Part shown: positions 35,128 to 45,989 of the stretch, piece after piece | Position numbering within the stretch: the stretch's first letter is position 1 | Layout: the number at the start of each line of letters is the position of its first letter | Assembly (NCBI GenBank): GCA_943736015.1 | Contig: OX031056.1 | Span: 63,949,277-64,013,276, forward strand | Reading direction: 5' to 3' | Source of the DNA: Tridacna crocea | Taxonomy: Eukaryota > Mollusca > Bivalvia > Cardiida > Cardiidae | DNA length: 64,000 nucleotides | Program-made: the position numbers and the translations under genes | Notes under the pieces: model-generated | Told to the model about the DNA's origin: nothing | What the model saw: only the letters and a program-made list of their open reading frames with translations | Databases searched by the model: none

Positions 35128-35350
35128 TATTACACAGTTTCCGGTTGTAACGGCCCTGTGATAACACTTTTGAAAACATTGTTGGAAAAGGAGAAAATGC
35201 TTGATAACCTGCATTTTCTCCTTTTTTCCCACAATGTATTCTATCCCTCTTGATACGAATACAAATCCCATTTTTTTGCCATGTTAAATCTTTCGTATGC
35301 AAATGCTTCCAATTTTGGTGGAGTAAAAAATGTCGTTTAGTGAAGAGTCT
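35128..35350 (+). mobile_element. TTAA-hairpin MITE, copy 20
   Basis: Hairpin gaaaacattgttggaaaagg / ccttttttcccacaatgtat and right-half signature tatgcaaatgcttccaattt. The terminal TTAAs have decayed. Confidence 0.75.
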
Positions 35351-35599
35351 AATGTCACTGTCTGTCTTGTAGCTGAAGTGACCTGTGTCGTTAGGATATA
35401 ATGAGAGGTTTAAGATGTGTGAAATGTCACAAGTTTTTTCCACAGTAAACGCCTGGGCCTACAAGTTAACCAGGATAACTGTTTTTCTAATGGATGCAAT
35501 TTGACCGCGAATGACTGTTGTCTGGGGCATCGTCCGTGCCCCTAAGCGGTACTTTAAGATATTGTCGTAACTGAGCTGCTCATTCCCAAATCTTTATTT

Positions 35600-36338
35600 A
35601 AAAGGAATGTCTGGTTGTTTTCCAGAGATCATGCAAGTGGAAATTTTCAACTTGAAAAGGCTATTTTTCCCATACTGTTTATTGGATTTATTCTCAAAAT
35701 CAATAGGGTTGAAGCTATTGAGGAGATAAATAAACTGTGCAAGTTTCACGAAAATCTGACAGTAATGAAGACTTTATTGCGTAAACAAGAGTTGGAAATT
35801 TTAACTTGAAATGGCTACTTTTCCCATACTGTTTGTTGGATTTTTTCTCAAAATCAATTAAGTTGAAGCTATTGAGGAGATAAACAAACTGTAAGTTTCA
35901 TGAAAATCTGACGACAAAAGCAGACTTTATCGCATAAAAAAGAATGGGAAATTTTCAACTTGAAATGGTTATTTTTCCCATACTCTTTATTGGATTTTTC
36001 TCAAAATCAATAGGGTTAAAGCCATAGAGGAGATAAACAAACTGTGCAAGTTTCACGAAAATCTGGCAGCAAATGAAGACTTTATCGCGTAAACAAGAGT
36101 TGGAAATTTTTAACTTGAAATGGCTACTTTTCCCATATTGCTTTTTTTTATTTTTCTCAAAATCAATAGGGTTGAAGCTATTGATGAGATAAACTGTGCA
36201 AGTTTCACAAAAATCTGACAACAAATGCAGACTTTATCGCGTAAACAAGAAAAGGCTAACGGATGGACAGACGGACGGACGGTCGACGGAAACCCAGCCA
36301 TGACATAAGCTCTGCTGGCTGTTAGCCAGTAGAGCTTA
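35600..36338 (-). mobile_element. Tandem-core element, CTCTACTGGC family, ~155-bp units
   Basis: Reverse orientation: the 5' end is at the right (ctgctggctgttagccagtagagcttaa) with a gtccgtccgtctgtcc tract. About four units with tttcaacttgaaatggctac, tcaaaatcaatagggttgaa and gcaagtttcacgaaaatctg. Left boundary not identified. Confidence 0.7.
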
Positions 36339-36504
36339 AAAGCATGGCTATATACATGTAGGTTAACCGCCGCGATATGATTAAAGTATTGTTGAAAACT
36401 GCCTTAAACACCACGTAAACATACAAACCTTGTAAACGTTATCGATTATGTTGCTGTTAGTTGCCAGTGGTGCAGTTACTGACTTGACATGTGTTTCTGG
36501 ACAT

Positions 36505-36709
36505 CGTTTGTGTATATGGAATCCATTATCTCCGCTGGATGGCGTTCTACAACTCCATCTCTATCTAATTTGGGCATTCAGGGTAGAGAACATGGCTACC
36601 TTGCATTAAAAATCAAAATATTTACTTAGTGATACGCTACCCGGTGCGATTCATCAGCTTTAATCAGCTAGCATCTAACCTATGCACCGGTCAGTTTTCA
36701 AAACAGCTA
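36505..36709 (+). repeat. Dispersed repeat M, copy 2, left part
   Basis: Homologous to 20105-20300 (gctggatggcgttctacaa, ctaatttgggcattcaggg, cgctacccggtgcgattcat). Continues after the TIR element at 37124-37240 (gtgatgcgtcaaagcagaga, tcgaatcttcgaag). Confidence 0.65.
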
Positions 36710-36718
36710 CTACAGTCT

Positions 36719-37114
36719 CATCTTCGCGAGCCAAGTTTACGATCACTACGTGGATCTTACATTGGCTGATTGAACCCGATTTCCAGATTCCTGCGATGCG
36801 CCCTCTATTGGATGTTGGTAATTACCCCCCCCCCCCCTTTACGTCATATTTCTGTAAGCAAATGAAATATCGTTTTACAAACACATGAAGCGATAAGCAG
36901 ACATCCACATGGGTTTCCATGTTTACCTTCTATTCGAAAGGTAGAGACCTTGTTCTATTTTTATCAAAGATGAAATGCTATGAGTGATTTCATTCGTTGC
37001 AGCTAGAGCTGGCTGCATCCAATGAAAAAGTGTATCGGGTGAATATAAAAGTCAAGCTCGATCCGCCAAGGGTAGATTCATGTAGTGAATCGTCATTCTT
37101 GGCTTGCCAAGATG
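36719..37114 (-). mobile_element. 396-bp TIR element with 9-bp target duplication, copy 1
   Basis: Ends catcttcgcgagccaag ... cttggcttgccaagatg, inverted over ~45 bp with mismatches. Flanked by a perfect 9-bp direct repeat ctacagtct (36710-36718 and 37115-37123). Inserted in repeat M. Interior matches 53205-53605 in inverse orientation. Contains a C13 run near 36825. Non-coding. Confidence 0.9.
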
Positions 37115-37378
37115 CTACAGTCTTGGGTAGTAGCTTCTGCATAAGCCCTACTTTTCCCTAGTATATGGGATCAGTGATGCGTCAAAGCAGAGAGATCGAA
37201 TCTTCGAAGAATATGACTTGCGCAGACTACAGTACTGGATCGGGTCCATATATAGTGGTAGAAGTATTTTGCATGGTAGAATTGGAGCGTGAAGATACAT
37301 GTATTGAGAAAGGCAATTGGTTTCAAATCAACGAACATTTTTCCTTTAAATAGACGCTACTTAGATTGTGTAAAGTGT

Positions 37379-37606
37379 TTAACCGTTTGCCACACAATCC
37401 CGGGTTTTAACAGCCCTTTGGAAGAAGCCTTTTGAAAACATCCTGGGAAAAAGTAGAAAAGGCTGGTAACCAGGATTTTCTCCTTTTCCCCACATTGTTT
37501 TCCAATCTTTTAGAGTCAAAGCCCCTTATTTGAGCAACGCTTAGTTTATTATCTGCAAATGGCTCAGATGTTATACTGGTAAAGAATTTTACTGTTTGGT
37601 TAAGGG
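37379..37606 (+). mobile_element. TTAA-hairpin MITE, copy 21
   Basis: ttaaccgtttgccacacaat ... tttggttaaggg. Hairpin aaacatcctgggaaaaagta / ctccttttccccacattgtt. Diverged right half. Confidence 0.8.
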
Positions 37607-37673
37607 TAAATATCTGAGTCGTGCTCTCTGAAAAGATGGTTTGATGCATCTGTTAAAAGTATCCATGATAGCC

Positions 37674-38145
37674 TACACCGTCCGTGCAGGGTTTTATGGA
37701 ACAACAATGTTTGCTACTACACCGACCGTGCAGGGTTTTATGGGACAAGAATGTTTGCTGCTACACCGACCGTGCAGGGTTTTATGGTACAACAATGTTT
37801 GCTGCTACACCGTCCGTGCAGGGTTTTATGGAACAAGAATGTTTGCTGCTACACCGACCGTGCAGGGTTTTATGGAACAAGAATGTTTGCTGCTACACCG
37901 ACCGTGCAGGGTTTTATGGGACAAGAATGTTTGCTGCTACACCGACCGTGCAGGGTTTTATGGAACAAGAATGTTTGCTACTACACCGACCGTGCAGGGT
38001 TTTATGGAACAAGAATGTTTGCTACTACACCGACCGTGCAGGCTTTTATGGCACAACAATGTTTGCTACTACACCGTCCGTGCAGGGTTTTATGGGACAA
38101 CACTGTTTGCTGCTACACCGTCCGTGCAGGGTTTTATGGGGCTGA
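37674..38145 (+). repeat. 44-bp satellite, array 1 (11 units)
   Basis: Unit: acaccgaccgtgcagggttt + tatggaacaagaatg + tttgctact; spacing of ccgtgcaggg is exactly 44 bp (37682, 37726 and onward). The unit has no stop codon in any forward frame and 44 is not a multiple of 3, so all three frames stay open. The 185-, 153- and 140-codon ORFs are therefore artefacts. Followed by ggctgacttcgtttggggct + atagccacggc, whose inverse lies left of array 2. Confidence 0.95.
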
Positions 38146-38459
38146 CTTCGTTTGGGGCTATAGCCACGGCTAAAGTGACGTCAGAAAACTATAAATAAAC
38201 GGGAAGCTGTCAAGTACGCATGTCATGAAGCGAACACACATAGCCTTTGCAACAGCAGTCAACAATATGGCGGCGTCCATACCTATACTGTTGGCGATTG
38301 AGAATTTTTTTTTATGGATGATTTAAATGACATGCTTTTTTTGCATTTACCTATACAAAAACTGTTTTGATTGGTCTCTTACTCAGACTCCGTCGACAGC
38401 ATATTCCGCCGGTGCAGGGTTATTCAGAGAATATAATTCCCCAGTTTATAGACTTTGAC
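38146..38459. other. Flank of satellite array 1
   Basis: Begins with the inverted-repeat segment shared with 43250-43290. No gene recognised. Confidence 0.45.
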
Positions 38460-38685
38460 TTAACCCTTTCCCAAACAATCCCTGGTTTTTACGGGTCTTG
38501 AATAGTAGCCTATTGAAAACATTGTGCAAAAAGGAGAAAATGCTGGTAACCAGCATTTTCTCCTTTTCCCACAATGTTTTCTACCCAATCATAGACAGAA
38601 ATCTTTTTAGCAAGAGTTGAATTGTCGTCTGCAAATGCTTTCAATTTGGTCTAGTCCAAAAGTTTGTCGTTTGGGAAAGGGTTAA
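38460..38685 (+). mobile_element. TTAA-hairpin MITE, copy 22
   Basis: One of the best copies: ttaaccctttcccaaacaat ... cgtttgggaaagggttaa gives a 17-bp TIR. Near-perfect ~66-bp palindrome centred on ggtaacc, left arm gaaaacattgtgcaaaaagg. Confidence 0.95.
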
Positions 38686-38929
38686 GGTACCATTTTCGAA
38701 TTGATAAGGGGATGTGTGAGGAGGCTCTAAGGATTATCGGCCTTTTTCTTACAAGCCAGGACCACAGTGGTGGTATTGAGGACACAGATCTGTTTTTCTT
38801 CTGAAAAATCGCAAATTTCAATAAAAATTTTTGGTATTTTTCTTTCACCCCAAAAGGTTTTCAAAATTTTTGGAGACAATTAGCTCTACCATAATTCCAG
38901 CTACATTTGATTTCTGCATATGCATTCAA

Positions 38930-39114
38930 TTTCAACCTTTGAAAACACTGTTGGAAAAGGAGAAAATGCTGGTAACCAGCATTTTCTCCATTTCCCACAA
39001 TGTTTTCTACCCTTTCCAAATCAATTTTCTATTTTTTATTCACATTCATTTTGTCGTCTGCAAATGCTTTCAATTTGGACAAGTCCAAAATTTTGCTATT
39101 TGCTAAAGAGTTAA
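38930..39114 (+). mobile_element. TTAA-hairpin MITE, copy 23 (5' part short)
   Basis: Starts near aacctttgaaaacactgttg. Hairpin around ggtaacc intact; ends tttgctaaagagttaa. Confidence 0.8.
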
Positions 39115-39186
39115 ATACAAATATTCCCAGGGCTATAACCAAGACTCATACAGTGTAGGCCTAGTTGTAGTCTTGATAAAAATCCT

Positions 39187-39523
39187 TTTTTGGTGTAAGG
39201 CAGATCAGGAGGTGTGATTGAGGTCCATAAGATAAAGCTAGATGCCAAATTTGGTAGCCCTGGGCCTTATGGTTTCAGACAAGAAGATTTTCAAAGACGA
39301 TCAAAATTTTTCGGTTTTGTTGCTATGGCAACCAGCTTTTTAATTCTTTCAAGAATTTCTGGAGAAGACAATAGCAGGATCGTTTCTGTGAGGTTTCATC
39401 AAATGGATGGGTAGTTTCAGTGAAGAAGTTTGAAAAAAAAGTTAACACACAGACACACATGTACAACGGGCACCAGGCCATGACATAAGCCTGCTGGCCT
39501 TGGGCCAGTGGCGATAAAAATGT
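39187..39523 (-). mobile_element. Tandem-core element 5' portion, CTACTGGCC family
   Basis: Reverse orientation: the right edge ctgctggccttgggccagtg is the family's 5' hairpin. Body contains gttgctatggcaaccag. Only a short core remains; it abuts the duplicated block. Confidence 0.6.
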
Positions 39524-40369
39524 CCTTAAAAGGCTACGTAGCTTCTTAAGCTTTATTTAGATTTCCCGCCAAAAATAAAAAAAAAAAAAAGCATTGTGGG
39601 AATGTTAAGTGACTGGAATGTTACTAATGACGCTGAAATTCCATAACATAACAAATATGTAATTATATTCCATAATATCTTATTCGGAGGCTGTGTTTGA
39701 AGCTGTGTTTGTATATTTCCGGTATGTAAATGAGCGAGTTGCTCAGGGAAAGATAGTGTGTGTTTCCCGTCGCTGTCGACCTGGGCTATAGTAAATCTTT
39801 AATTTCTCTTGTTGTCTAATGGTTTTCGACTACTGGGATTTTATTTTTGTAAATTTTTTGTCCCAAAATCTGAAGGGCCACCTTTAAAAAGGAAGATAAG
39901 TTGATCGATTCAAGACTTAATCTTAAAAAAATTACATACTTTATAAAGGACAGATGTTTTTTTTTAATTTCAGCTTTTTTGGGTATATAATTCTAAACAT
40001 TAACCCTTTCTCAAACAAGCCCTGGTTTTTACGTGTCTGCAGTAAAACTCTTATGAAAGCACTGTGTGAAAAGGAGAAATTGCTCGTAACGAGCAATTTC
40101 TCCTTTTCCTACAGCGTTTTCTACCTTTTTTGAGAACTTTCTGCCATTTTCTCAATATCAAGCATTGTCGTCTGCAAACTCTTTTGGATTGGAAGAGCCC
40201 AAAATTTGTCATTTGGGAAAGGGTTAAGAAAAAATAAAACTGGCACCTACCTGTGCTTATTTTGTTAGAAAACAAGGTTGAAGGTCACCGTGGAAGTTAT
40301 GTTTTCAAGGAAAAAATAGGGTAAAAGCTCCGCAGACATGGTGGGAAAGAAATTGCCCAATAACAGCGA
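39524..40369 (+). repeat. 841-bp duplicated block, copy 2
   Basis: Near-identical to 31998-32838. Sequence diverges abruptly after cccaataacagcga on the right. Confidence 0.9.
40000..40227 (+). mobile_element. TTAA-hairpin MITE, variant subfamily, copy 24
   Basis: Same element and position as 32469-32696 inside the duplicated block; I see one clear substitution (tttgtcatttgg). Confidence 0.9.
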
Positions 40370-40639
40370 GGTTGTTCATAAAAACTTGTGAAATCAAATG
40401 CAGCCACCAAAGTTTCTATATATGCTGCTTCAAGTTAAAGCAGAATTAGAGTAAAAGCCTTGTCCTGTTTTAAATTGAGGCAACATTACAACAAAAGTCA
40501 TATAATATGGATGAACAGGCATTAGACAATATAACATAATATCCCATCACTTCCTGTGGTAGAGTATAAAGAACTAGTGGCCCTTAAGAGCCTGAACTGC
40601 TCTACTTGCAATGTATCTAATTATTTTCTTGCAAACTGT

Positions 40640-41290
40640 CAAAGTTAAAAAAAAAAAACATAAAAACAAATGAAATTTTCATCATGTAAACAAGAAATGG
40701 AAATTTTCAACTTGAAATGGCTACTTTTCCGATATTGTTTGTTTCATTTTTTTTTTCAAAACCAATAGGGTTAAAGCTATTGATAAAACAAACTTTGCAA
40801 GTACACAGAAATCTGACAGATAATGCATTCTTTATCAAGTAAACAAGAAATAGCTATTTTCAAATTAAAGTGGCTACTTTTCCCTTACTGTTTGTTTGTT
40901 TGGTTTTTTTTTTTCAAAATCAATCAGCTTGAAGCTGTTGATGAGATAAACAAATAAGCAAGTTTCACGAAAATCCAACCAAAAATGCTGACCAAATCAT
41001 GTAAATACGAAATGGAAATGTTAAACTTTAACTCAATACCAAACAGCAATATTTAATTTATAGACTTGTCCAAATTGAAAGCATTTGCAGACGACAGAAT
41101 AAAAGTGACTGAAAATTTGAAATTTGTTTTGTGAAGGGTAGAAAACATTGTGGGAAAATGAGAAAATCCTGGTAACCAGCAATTTATCCTTTTCCCACAA
41201 TGTTTTCTAAAGGGTTCTTTCTCAGGGGCATCAAAAGTAGGGATTGCGTGGTAATGGGTTAACTGGCTACTTTTCCCATATCGTTAGGGC
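40640..41290 (-). mobile_element. Tandem-core units (tttcaacttgaaatggctac type)
   Basis: Three to four diverged units like those at 35600-36338. One is split by the MITE at 41028-41262. Boundaries unclear. Confidence 0.6.
41028..41262 (-). mobile_element. TTAA-hairpin MITE, copy 25 (filled site in a repeat unit)
   Basis: ttaactcaataccaaacagc ... gtggtaatgggttaa. Left flank ggaaatgttaaact, right flank ctggctacttttccc. Removing the element and one TTAA restores the surrounding unit (consensus ggaaattttcaacttgaaat + ggctac). Confidence 0.9.
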
Positions 41291-41744
41291 ATAAATGTGA
41301 CAAATGTGCAGGTGAAAAATAAATGGAACAAACTTAAAAAGGATTATCGGAAAGCAGTCTTGAGAACAACAGTACAGGGAATAATCCAACTAAATTCAAG
41401 TACTTTGAAGATTTCAGCAGAATCTATTGAAACAGGGCTTCAACCAAACGTATGGTAGTGTATGACACTGGTAACAAATGGCCACTGACTTCTGACACAG
41501 ACAGCCACTCTGCCTTTTTAGAGTTATCAAAGAAACAGAAAAAATGATCCTCTGCAAAGAAGCACTCAAAAGTCCGAAAATGTTAAAATTATGGAAAAGT
41601 TAGACCAGTAAACCAGGACATCATGGCGTTGATTTTTATTAAACTCCTCATCAACCTTTCCTCTCACACTTATTAGAGCTTTCTCTTCACTTGATGTCCA
41701 TATGTGTATAAGCTATAAAAAATTTAAAAAAAAAAAGGGATATA
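41291..41744. other. Unassigned interval
   Basis: No feature recognised. Confidence 0.4.
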
Positions 41745-41975
41745 TTTGACGACTGTTTTATGCCGCTTCAACATTATTTCAGTCATATCACTGCAGCAGC
41801 TGGTATATTCATGTATTTCCTGGGTTTTAGCAGTACTAGGTAAGGGCTTTGAAGTGTCTTGCCCAAGGGCACTCCAATGAAAACTCCAATGAATGCAGTG
41901 CAGCTTGAACCCAGAGCCTCCAGCTTATGAGTCCCACTTTACCACTGAGCCCTGCAGGACTCCTCCTGTGCTGGT
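41745..41975 (-). mobile_element. tRNA-derived SINE
   Basis: Reverse copy of the 5552-5778 family: tail gttttatgccgcttcaacat, body agtgtcttgcccaagggcac, B-box region cttgaacccagagcc, A-box region ttaccactgagccctg. Contains a small internal duplication (ccaatgaaaact). Confidence 0.8.
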
Positions 41976-43249
41976 CAGGAAAAGATAGCCTATCCTAGTT
42001 CTTTTTCAACCACTAAAATCATTCAAAGCCACTGTATCTTGTGATGACAAACATTTCTGCCAACGAACAGAATGTTGATTTGGCCTGAGCACTTACTTTC
42101 ACGGCTCTAGAAAAGCAATGATCTTTCCAGTTCTGCTGAGGCCAAATTAAGTTTCAGTTTACTTGCCAATATAGAAGTCAATATATGATTTCATAAGATT
42201 ACACAATTATCTCTTTGGAGAAGTGATATAACTCCCATGTTATTACTATTTTTGGTACAGGTCAGGTAAGATTCTTTCTGAAGTAGGCAGGTGTCCGTAT
42301 CTGACTTAGTACTGGTTAACTGCCTATTCAGTAGAGTCTGGTTAGGATGACTGTTGATATACATGTATAACTGAAAATTTGCTAATATGGCATGAACCCC
42401 AATAAGCAATTATCAATCTTATTTCTCCATAATAGGAGTGTAAAGAGTACTGATAAAGCTTTAGCTCCTATGAAACTTCAAAAAACCTGCCTGCATGGTA
42501 CTAATCTGACACAAGCTAGAAGACTGGTGTTTGATACCTCAACCTAGCAACATGTTTTTTTTAACATTTCTCTCAAATCATACATACCACAATCTGGTGA
42601 ACTGATCATATCAAATAAAGATTGGCTAATTCTTGCCAAGTACATTGTGCCATTTTTGTTCACCTGCACCATAATCCTGAAAGAAGAAACAAGTGCAAAT
42701 ATCATATTGCTGCTCTTCTACAGTACAATAGTGATTTTGAACAGAAATAATTTTATTTTTTTACTTAAAAAAAACGTACTTCTATTGAAGTGTACTCTCC
42801 CAGGCAGAATATTGTCTTCTTTTATGGGTCTTAAGATGGGATATCTCAGATAAAAAAAAATGAGACATTTCTGAAAACTGATCTGGACTTATGGGGCTCA
42901 AAAATTAAATTCAATTTCGGGACGGATTGTCAACGGGCCGATTTCTCCATCAATCATAATGAAAAATATCATCGGCTGAAGCCATCGGTTCGTTTGAAAT
43001 AACACATATACTCCATTTCGATGCATAACTATTGGCTGGCATATAGGTCTAATCAAATAAATAATATGGAACGAATACGGTTTGTACTTCTACCTTTTCA
43101 ACATAACTTACATTTCATTTCCTTCCCCAGTCGCCATCTTGGAACTAAACCGACCGTGGGATCGAGCGCGGTCCGACAATAGCCGAGGTTAAAGGTAAAA
43201 TGACATCATTATAGTCTTGGCTTTTGATGTTCGGTTGAAGCCATTGCTT
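41976..43249. other. Unassigned interval
   Basis: AT-rich. Short ORFs only (for example 42647-42853), no motif recognised. Confidence 0.4.
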
Positions 43250-43280
43250 CTGTAGCCGTGGCTATAGCCCCAAACGAAGT

Positions 43281-43440
43281 CAGCCTGGGACAACACTGTT
43301 TACTACTACACCGTCCGTGTAGGGTTTTATGGGACAACACTGTTTACTACTACACCGTCCGTGTAGGGTTTTATGAGTCAACACTGTTTACTACTACACC
43401 GCCCGTGCAGGGTTTTATGGGACAACACTATTTACTACAA
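43281..43440 (+). repeat. 44-bp satellite, array 2 (~3.5 units)
   Basis: Units actgtttactactacaccgt + ccgtgtagggttttatg. Preceded at 43250-43284 by gccgtggctatagccccaaa + cgaagtcagcc, the inverse of the right flank of array 1. Confidence 0.9.
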
Positions 43441-44003
43441 TCTCCGAGCAGAGTTGTCGTTCGTTACCTCACATAGATCTCTGCGATGGGCTAAATGACA
43501 AGAATCTTGTCAAACCGAGGAAAAGATGTTTTGTTACTGTTTAACTGTTTCATATGTAAAATTGTAAGTTAGACAAAGGAAATATGATTCTGGGTACATT
43601 ATAGGTGCATTCAAACTGATGAATTTACCTGTATTAAATGGAACTATTTTTCTTTTAGCCTCTTCACTTTTAAGAATCTTATGCCGATTGTAACAAAAAC
43701 AATGATGACAACTGATTTGACACACCGCTGGATCTAAGTTTTTACGATCAAAAATCAAGTTATCGTCCTATAAAGATATTTAGGCTTTTCAGAAAATCCC
43801 TCTTGTGTTCATTAACTATCGTTTATGTCTGATTGGTCCCATGCTGTTTAAACAGCACACGAAACGATCGGTATTGGTCTTTCTTTCACCGGCGTTTGTG
43901 TAGCTATTTTGAGTTATGGTCATGTGACAAAAATATGACGTAATGACGGTCTACTTTCTGAGCCCACCACAGAGGTGAATGTAATGATCCGGAGTGCAAG
44001 AGA
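43440..44003 (+). repeat. Dispersed repeat R, copy 2 (between satellite arrays)
   Basis: Homologous in inverse orientation to 1606-2398, without the MITE (single ttaa at 43541-43544). Lies exactly between satellite arrays 2 and 3, which share orientation. Confidence 0.8.
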
Positions 44004-44005
44004 GT

Positions 44006-44320
44006 GTGTTTACTACTACACCGTCCGTGTAGGGTTTTATGAGTTAACACTGCTACTACACCGTCCGTGCAGGGTTTTATGGGACAACACTGTTTACTAC
44101 TACACCGTCCGTGTAGGGTTTTATGGGACAACACTGTTTACTACTACACCGTCTGTGCAGGGTTTTATGGGACAAAACTGTTTACTACTACACCGTCTGT
44201 GCAGGGTTTTATGGGACAAAACTGTTTACTACTACACCGTCTGTGCAGGGTTTTATGAGTCAACACTGCTACTACACCGTCCGTGCAGGGTTTAATGGGA
44301 CAACACTGTTTGCTATTTAT
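44006..44320 (+). repeat. 44-bp satellite, array 3 (~7 units)
   Basis: Same unit as arrays 1 and 2, with some shortened units lacking gtttacta (ttaacactgctactacaccg). Forward ORFs are repeat artefacts. Confidence 0.9.
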
Positions 44321-45309
44321 ACATTTTCTGCATCTCCAAGGACATGTCTGTATATCATTATCCAGTCAGCTGTTAAACAACATCACTTAGACCATGCTTG
44401 TAGGGACTTGAGCAATCAGCGTTCAATATTTCCATTGTAGATATCGAAGATACAACTCCCGCAGTTGTATATCTGGATTTACATACCGGCTCCTTTGTTT
44501 GGACCATGTCTATATTTTTCAGAACGACCCGTCTTAACAATAGAATGCACGAGAGCAGGTCTATCTCAGCACGTGCGCAGGTTGTTCCGTAGATAGAAAA
44601 CCTGCCCACGTGCTGGAAAGACCTGCTCCCGTGCAAGAAAGACTTGTCCACGTGCAATTGATGGATCTTGAGTCGTGCATGCAGACAGGTTCGTGAAGGA
44701 CATTGGTACTCGCGTGATACTGATTTTTATGAATTTGTAAATAACAGGAAAAATCTTGTAATTATACTTCTTTCTGGTAAGACAGATTTTAATCTATTTT
44801 TTATTGGTGACCAACTCAGGAATTCTTTGATAATTTTTTTCAAAGCGATCATTTAAAAAAATCTATCCACCCCTCCCCCTCCCCGTATTTACAAAATCTG
44901 TGGTCACATTAATGCCAATATTTAAAACATTGTAGATAAAGTGCCTTATCCTTAGGTTGTTGTTACATACATGTCATTCTCTCATATCTAAACCCAACTT
45001 TTTTTTTGTTTTTTTTTTAGTCTTCATCTAAATTAAATAGCAAAAGTGGCAAAAAGTTAATGACGGACGCATGTTCTAAAACATGTTGTATTTTGGTTCT
45101 AATGTACGCTACTTCCTGTGAGACCGACTGTTGATTTGTCCATATAAGCGCAGTTTAGCTTTTGGAGCTAAAAAACCCTCTTGTTATTTTTCTTATTGTT
45201 AGAAAGCAAAACTGACATATGGCTGACCCGGCACAGCTAGCTTCAAGAAAGCAATTTGAGGGGCCCGATCACTCCCATAGACGGATGATCAGAATCGCTT
45301 TTTTTTTTG
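44321..45309. other. Unassigned interval
   Basis: 44560-44665 has loosely repeated cacgtgc-containing segments (cagcacgtgcgcagg, cccacgtgctgg, tccacgtgca). Otherwise AT-rich with no gene. Confidence 0.4.
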
Positions 45310-45430
45310 AGACCAGCTGTCCTAGAAGCTCGACCCCAGGATCCAGGCTTGAGCCTCTTTGGAAGTGACTTTGTATGACTGAAAGCGGTGTAAAACGCCA
45401 TTCATTCATTAAGTCAATCAATAAATGAAT
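45310..45430 (+). mobile_element. SINE fragment
   Basis: B-box-like ccaggcttgagcct followed by tatgactgaaagcggtgtaa + aacgccattcattc, the SINE tail. A-box side not recognised. Confidence 0.6.
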
Positions 45431-45839
45431 ATAGACCCATGGCCTTACAGAACTGGATGAATTAGTGCAAACGGACAGACAGTAGAAATGAAAACACAAG
45501 TGTTACCGGCAAAAGCTGAAATCCATGAGTATTTCAATCAATTCGAACCTAAATTTAGCAATGAACTCACTCGTGCAGCATCAACAAACCTTCCCAAGTT
45601 GAAAAAAATAAGGTTGATGCTCACGAGGTGTCAGTTTCAAGTCAACATTAATGTTCAAGCGAGAAAATAAAACTGATAAATAAATGAAAAAGAAATACCC
45701 AAAAGTTAAAAAAACATAAAACATGTTTTACGCTTCCTTTTGTCATCAAACGTATCTGTTCTTTTCGAAATGGCTGTCAAGTCCTCTGCTCAATACTGAT
45801 GGTGGCCGGTATGTAAGTCGGATATCGACCTCGTACATC

Positions 45840-45952
45840 GGTCTTTCCGTATAAGAACGACCAGGGCACGAGCTTCACAAAACACCTCGAGCGCTTCGCG
45901 CTCTCGGTGTTTCGTGAAGCTCGTGCCCAGGTCGTTCTTATACGGAAAGACC
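45840..45952 (+). repeat. 47-bp-arm palindrome
   Basis: Left arm 45840-45886 (starts ggtctttccgtataagaacg) and right arm 45906-45952 pair with two mismatches. The loop tcgagcgcttcgcgctctc is itself self-complementary. Outer edges carry a direct gacctcgtac repeat. Confidence 0.95.
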
Positions 45953-45989
45953 TCGTACTCAGTCAATATCCTATACATACTATGCTAGT

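Noticed and set aside
37641-38198. 185-, 153- and 140-codon overlapping ORFs
   Set aside because: They are three frames of an 11-copy 44-bp satellite with no stop codon; no start context or known domain.
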